Origin: Candidatus Shapirobacteria bacterium
Lineage (GTDB): Bacteria > Patescibacteriota > Microgenomatia > UBA12405
Length of the DNA: 32,560 nt
Assembly: GCA_003542615.1 (NCBI GenBank)
Contig: DPKG01000012.1
Coordinates: 1 to 32,560, forward strand
Direction: 5' to 3'
The notes beneath the pieces were generated by a model. The model worked only from the letters and a program-made list of their open reading frames with translations. It had not been told where the DNA came from and searched no databases. The stretch's first letter is position 1. Every line of letters starts with the position of its first letter. The position numbers and the translations under genes are program-made. This document shows, one piece after another, positions 29,863 to 32,560 of the stretch.

Positions 29863-29900
29863 GGGGGCAAAAGATCAGAGAAGGGTGTGCAAAAAAAATG

Positions 29901-29909
29901 TGTTATAAT
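29901..29909 (+). promoter_or_regulatory. Extended -10 promoter of rpsB-tsf
   Basis: TGT-TATAAT predicts +1 at about 29916, leaving a leader of about 103 nt. Confidence 0.65.
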
Positions 29910-29928
29910 CTCTAGATTAAAATTTTTT

Positions 29929-30007
29929 AAAATTTAGCCTAAAACTACCTGGGTAAATCATACCCTTGGCTAAAATTTTTATAAGGAGTACCCCGGTGCT
30001 TACCGGG
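29929..30007 (+). promoter_or_regulatory. Structured rpsB leader RNA
   Basis: AAAATTTAGCC (29929-29939) pairs with GGCTAAA-A-TTTT (29968-29979, one bulge) and encloses GGGTA/TACCC (29951-29955, 29961-29965). A separate hairpin CCCGGT-GCTT-ACCGGG (29992-30007) stands between the AGGAG Shine-Dalgarno (29985 region) and the ATG at 30019. S2 feedback control is a reasonable guess. Confidence 0.6.
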
Positions 30008-30018
30008 ATAAATAAAAT

Positions 30019-30963
30019 ATGGCAGAAGATGCTAAAAAAGTTGTTAAGAAAACTGTAAATTTGACCGGGAAAAAGGCAAAAGGAAATTCTTTAGTAATGA
30101 AAGCGAAGAAAAGTAACGGTGTTAAGGTAAAAGATATTAAAAAACTCAACGAAGAGATGGCCAAAAAGAAGGCCCTTTTACAAGCTCAGGATGAGATTGT
30201 GAAGAACAATGGTGATCAGACTGAGGAAAAGAAAGCCCTTCGACAAGCTCAGGGTAAATTTGAAGATAAAAAATATAGTTTAACTATCGGTTTGAAAGAT
30301 TTATTGAAAGCAGGTAGTCATTTGGGACATAAAGTTTCCAAAACCAATCCCAAAGCCAAAGAAAATATTTACGGAGTCAGGGACGGAGTTCAAATTTTTG
30401 ATTTGGTTAAAACTTTGGAATGTTTGGATGATGCCTGTAATTTTGTTTATAATTTGACACGTAAGGGTAAGAAAGTAATTTTGGTAGGTACCAAAAGACA
30501 AGCCAGGGAAGTGGTTAAAAGAGTAGCTGAAGAAGTTGGTGTCGGTTATATTACCGACAGATGGTTAGGTGGAACAATTTCCAACTGGGAACAGATCAGT
30601 AAAAATATCAAAAGATTGGTTGATATCCGTGACGGATTGGAAAAGGGTAAATATGCCGAAAGTACCAAAAAAGAAAGGTCACTTTTGAATAAGGAATCGA
30701 TTAGATTGGAAAAAATGATTGGCGGTTTGGTGGGATTGGATGGATTGTTTGACGCAATTGTGGTGGTGGATGCCGGAATGGAAAAAACGGCAATCCGTGA
30801 AGCTCGAGGCAGAAAAATTACCTCGATTGCAATTTGTGATAGCGATACCGATCCTAATAAGGTTGATTATGTAATACCGGCCAATGATGACAGTGTAAAA
30901 AGTGTCAATTTGATTGTTGAAGAAATCGGCAGAGCTATTAAAGCCGCCGGAGTTAAAAAGTAA
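30019..30963 (+). CDS. rpsB: Ribosomal protein S2 with N-terminal extension
   Basis: The S2 body starts near residue 86 (YSLTIGLKDLLKAGSHLGHK) and is complete: IYGVRDGVQIFDLVKTLE, ILVGTKRQAREVVKR, TDRWLGGTISNW, then the end of the domain (PANDDSVKSVNLIVEEIGRA). The first 85 residues are a Lys-rich extension that is absent from ordinary S2. It contains two related repeats, KKALLQAQDE and KKALRQAQGK, encoded by copies of a palindromic DNA repeat. S2 binds the 30S platform. Its gene is followed by tsf as usual. No in-frame start with a better Shine-Dalgarno is seen just before the S2 body, so the extension is probably translated. Confidence 0.95.
   Translation: MAEDAKKVVKKTVNLTGKKAKGNSLVMKAKKSNGVKVKDIKKLNEEMAKKKALLQAQDEIVKNNGDQTEEKKALRQAQGKFEDKKYSLTIGLKDLLKAGSHLGHKVSKTNPKAKENIYGVRDGVQIFDLVKTLECLDDACNFVYNLTRKGKKVILVGTKRQAREVVKRVAEEVGVGYITDRWLGGTISNWEQISKNIKRLVDIRDGLEKGKYAESTKKERSLLNKESIRLEKMIGGLVGLDGLFDAIVVVDAGMEKTAIREARGRKITSIAICDSDTDPNKVDYVIPANDDSVKSVNLIVEEIGRAIKAAGVKK
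30166..30260 (+). repeat. Two in-frame copies of a palindromic repeat in rpsB
   Basis: Copy 1 (30172-30191) is a diverged form and copy 2 (30235-30254) reads GCCCTTCGACAAGCTCAGGG. The CCTTCGACAAGCTCAGG core is widespread in bacterial draft genomes as an interspersed palindrome, and it translates here as ALRQAQG. The copies are 63 nt apart, in the same frame. Confidence 0.65.
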
Positions 30964-30976
30964 AAAAGGAGAAAGC

Positions 30977-31435
30977 ATGGAGAACAAAAAATTAATTGAA
31001 CAAGTTAAAAAATTAAGAGTTGAATTGGGAGTGGGGATAATGGAAATTAAATCCGCACTGGAAGAAGCCAAGGGGGATGAGAAAAAAGCCCGCGAAATAT
31101 TGAAGGAGAAAGGGTTTAAAAAAGCCGAAAAAAAGGCAGAAAGAGAAATTAAGGCCGGACGGGTGGCGACTTATACTCATAGTACCGGACAGGTGGGAGT
31201 GATGGTGGAATTGTTGTGTGAGACTGATTTTGTGGCCAGAAATGAAGAATTTATGACTGTGGCCAGAGATTTGTGTTTGCAAATTGCGGCAATGAATCCA
31301 AAATCGGTAAAAGAATTGTTGGAGATGGAATTTATCAAGGATCCGACAGTCAAAATTAAAGATCTGGTTACGGGGTTGGTGGCTAAATTTGGGGAAAATA
31401 TAAAAGTCGGTAGGATGGAAAGATTTGAGGTGTAA
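30977..31435 (+). CDS. tsf: Elongation factor Ts (short form)
   Basis: ATG 30977 has AGGAG (30967-30971) ahead, 13 nt after the rpsB stop. The open frame extends upstream into rpsB but not credibly. The 152-residue protein has the N-terminal UBA-like domain (KKLRVELGVGIMEIKSALEE), the signature LLCETDFVARNEEF that contacts EF-Tu, and a short C-terminal part. It lacks the second half of the long E. coli type (283 residues), as in other small-genome bacteria. It recycles EF-Tu by nucleotide exchange. Confidence 0.95.
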   Translation: MENKKLIEQVKKLRVELGVGIMEIKSALEEAKGDEKKAREILKEKGFKKAEKKAEREIKAGRVATYTHSTGQVGVMVELLCETDFVARNEEFMTVARDLCLQIAAMNPKSVKELLEMEFIKDPTVKIKDLVTGLVAKFGENIKVGRMERFEV

Positions 31436-31452
31436 ATATAGATAAGGGTTTT

Positions 31453-31461
31453 TGTTAAAAT
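31453..31461 (+). promoter_or_regulatory. Extended -10 promoter of frr
   Basis: TGT-TAAAAT predicts +1 at 31468, three bases before ATG 31471. Confidence 0.5.
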
Positions 31462-31470
31462 AGAGTAATT

Positions 31471-32022
31471 ATGATCAATACTCAAACTTTAAGGTCCAGA
31501 ATGGACAAAATTACCGATTTGTTTGTTAATGATATCGGGACGATTCGGACAGGGAGGGCAACTCCGGGCTTGATAGAAAATATAGTGGTGGTGGTGTATG
31601 GCGGTCAGAAAATGCGCCTAGTGGAATTAGGATCGATTGGAGTGCCGGATGTCAGGAGTTTGACATTTCAACCTTGGGATCAGGCATTGATTCGGGAAAT
31701 TTCCAATGGAATTATGCAGGCATCGGCCAATTTAAACCCATCAGTGGATGGTCAAATTATTCGGATGTCATTGCCAATGTTGACTACCGAACAAAGAGAG
31801 GATTATGTAAAACTTTTGGGGAGAAAATTGGAGGCAGCCAGAGAAATGATTAGGTCGGCTAGAGCGGATGAGCGTAAAGATTTGATGGATGCCAAAAATG
31901 ACAAGTCAATCTCTGAGGATGAATTTAAGAGAGATGAGATAGAGTTGCAAAAAATTACCGATGAGTATATTGGAAAATTGGAGGAAATTTCAAAGAAAAA
32001 AGAAGTAGAGATTAGAGGGTAG
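31471..32022 (+). CDS. frr: Ribosome recycling factor
   Basis: The 183-residue protein matches the usual length and shape of RRF: the opening helix of domain I (DKITDLFVNDIGTIRTGRAT), domain II strands (KMRLVELGSIGVPDVRSLTF, QPWD), and the closing helices (LTTEQREDYVKLLGRKLEAA, then ARADERKDLMDA). It splits post-termination ribosomes together with EF-G. It has its own promoter 36 nt after tsf; pyrH, often found between these genes, is absent here. Confidence 0.97.
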   Translation: MINTQTLRSRMDKITDLFVNDIGTIRTGRATPGLIENIVVVVYGGQKMRLVELGSIGVPDVRSLTFQPWDQALIREISNGIMQASANLNPSVDGQIIRMSLPMLTTEQREDYVKLLGRKLEAAREMIRSARADERKDLMDAKNDKSISEDEFKRDEIELQKITDEYIGKLEEISKKKEVEIRG

Positions 32023-32031
32023 ATAGTGAGG

Positions 32032-32037
32032 TAGAAT
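32032..32037 (+). promoter_or_regulatory. -10 box of the RseP-like gene
   Basis: TAGAAT ends five bases before ATG 32043, so +1 falls on or next to the start codon. It follows the frr stop by 9 nt. Confidence 0.45.
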
Positions 32038-32042
32038 AGGGG

Positions 32043-32560
32043 ATGGACTTAATAATATTTATTGTGGCTTTATCGGTTTTGGTGTTGGTACATGAGTTGG
32101 GTCATTTTTTGATGGCCAAGTGGAATGGAATAAGGGTGGAGGAGTTCGGTTTGGGTCTGCCGCCGATGATTTTTGGCAGAAGAATAGGGGAAACTATATA
32201 TAGTCTTAATGCTTTGCCGATTGGTGGTTTTGTGAGAATGTACGGGGAAGATCCGAGTTTTATCGAAGAGTTAGGGAGAAAGAAAGGTGAAAAAACAGGA
32301 AAAAATCGGTCATTTCTTTATAAAAAACCGTGGCAAAAGTTGTTGGTAGTGGTGGGCGGAGTGGCGATGAATTTGGTGTTGGCGGTGGTAATATTTACGG
32401 TAGTATACGGAGTATTGGGAGTGCCGACGGAAACAAAACAGGTGAAGATAGTAGGGGTGGTAGAAGGTAGTCCGGCAGATAAATCAGGTTTGAAGGAAGG
32501 AATGACGGTGCTGACGGTAGGTGGGGTGAAAATTGAAAATCCAAATCAGTTAACGGATGA
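32043..32560 (+). CDS. rseP: RseP-like M50 intramembrane protease (3' partial)
   Basis: The frame is open from ATG 32043 to the window end, giving 172 residues. The first helix holds the HELGHF zinc motif (VLVLVHELGHFLMAKWNG), followed by the conserved FGLGLPP and ALPIGGFVRMYGE segments, a second membrane helix (LLVVVGGVAMNLVLAVVIF), and the start of a PDZ domain (GVVEGSPADKSGLKEGMTVL). Such proteases cut membrane-bound regulators such as anti-sigma factors. The second metal motif lies past the window. Confidence 0.95.
   Translation, partial: MDLIIFIVALSVLVLVHELGHFLMAKWNGIRVEEFGLGLPPMIFGRRIGETIYSLNALPIGGFVRMYGEDPSFIEELGRKKGEKTGKNRSFLYKKPWQKLLVVVGGVAMNLVLAVVIFTVVYGVLGVPTETKQVKIVGVVEGSPADKSGLKEGMTVLTVGGVKIENPNQLTD

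Noticed and set aside
1..32560. CRISPR array or insertion sequence
   Set aside because: No regularly spaced direct repeats and no transposase-like frame were found by reading the sequence; the repeats present are single palindromes.
1..32560. UGA recoded to glycine as in Gracilibacteria/Absconditabacteria
   Set aside because: TGA ends sufC, sufB, sufU, dprA and others at expected family ends, and conserved glycines use GGN codons.

Overview
The window looks like a chromosomal segment of a small-genome, low-GC bacterium of the Candidate Phyla Radiation (Patescibacteria), most like Microgenomates. This placement is inferred from compact gene order with stop/start overlaps, short or minimal versions of conserved proteins (SufD, EF-Ts, Fmt), AGA/GGA/TTG-rich codon use, a four-cysteine L28, and a VirD4/TraG-type ATPase beside many tiny lineage-specific ORFs. 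TGA serves as a normal stop codon (for example in ATGA overlaps), so this is not one of the lineages that reads UGA as glycine.

Region 1 (1-3928) is a tightly overlapping SUF iron-sulfur cluster operon, sufC(partial)-sufB-sufD(mini)-sufS-sufU. It is followed by a HAD-family phosphatase, a small ORF, tRNA-Thr(UGU) on the minus strand and a MurG/MGDG-synthase-like glycosyltransferase (to 6328). A 154-bp structured element closed by an 11-bp stem lies at 6334-6487. Region 2 (6554-9524) holds an IscR-like Rrf2 regulator with the three IscR-spaced cysteines, a DUF1858 protein, an M50-type membrane protease, rpmB, fmt and def. Region 3 (9609-17840) is envelope and DNA housekeeping: an O-antigen-ligase/TPR membrane protein, mreB, PBP2, dprA, two small unknowns and topA.

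Region 4 (17837-29761) is the accessory and most interesting part. It has a minus-strand series of miniproteins, four of them with four cysteines; a VirD4/TraG-like ATPase; a zinc-ribbon protein; further miniproteins; a multi-pass membrane protein with a cysteine-bearing exterior; two unknown proteins; and a large secreted or membrane protein with both an M23 endopeptidase and a lytic transglycosylase domain. Three transcription units here (22669-23033, 24552-25547, 27890-29761) have visibly more balanced base composition and codon use than their neighbours. They start from good Shine-Dalgarno sites behind long structured leaders, and each has a strong hairpin after it. The leaders contain mutually exclusive hairpins and intrinsic-terminator-like structures. 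I interpret this block as a regulated DNA-transfer or cell-surface machine. No relaxase, integrase or VirB4 is in the window, so a mobile element is not demonstrated.

Region 5 (29838-32560) is translation housekeeping: rpsB with a repeat-containing N-terminal extension and a structured leader, tsf, frr and the start of an RseP-like protease gene.

Across the window most first-in-operon genes have a -10 box (often extended, TGnTANAAT) placed so that the predicted transcription start falls 0-3 nt from the start codon. This suggests widespread leaderless mRNAs, whereas operon-internal genes and the three special units use Shine-Dalgarno sites.
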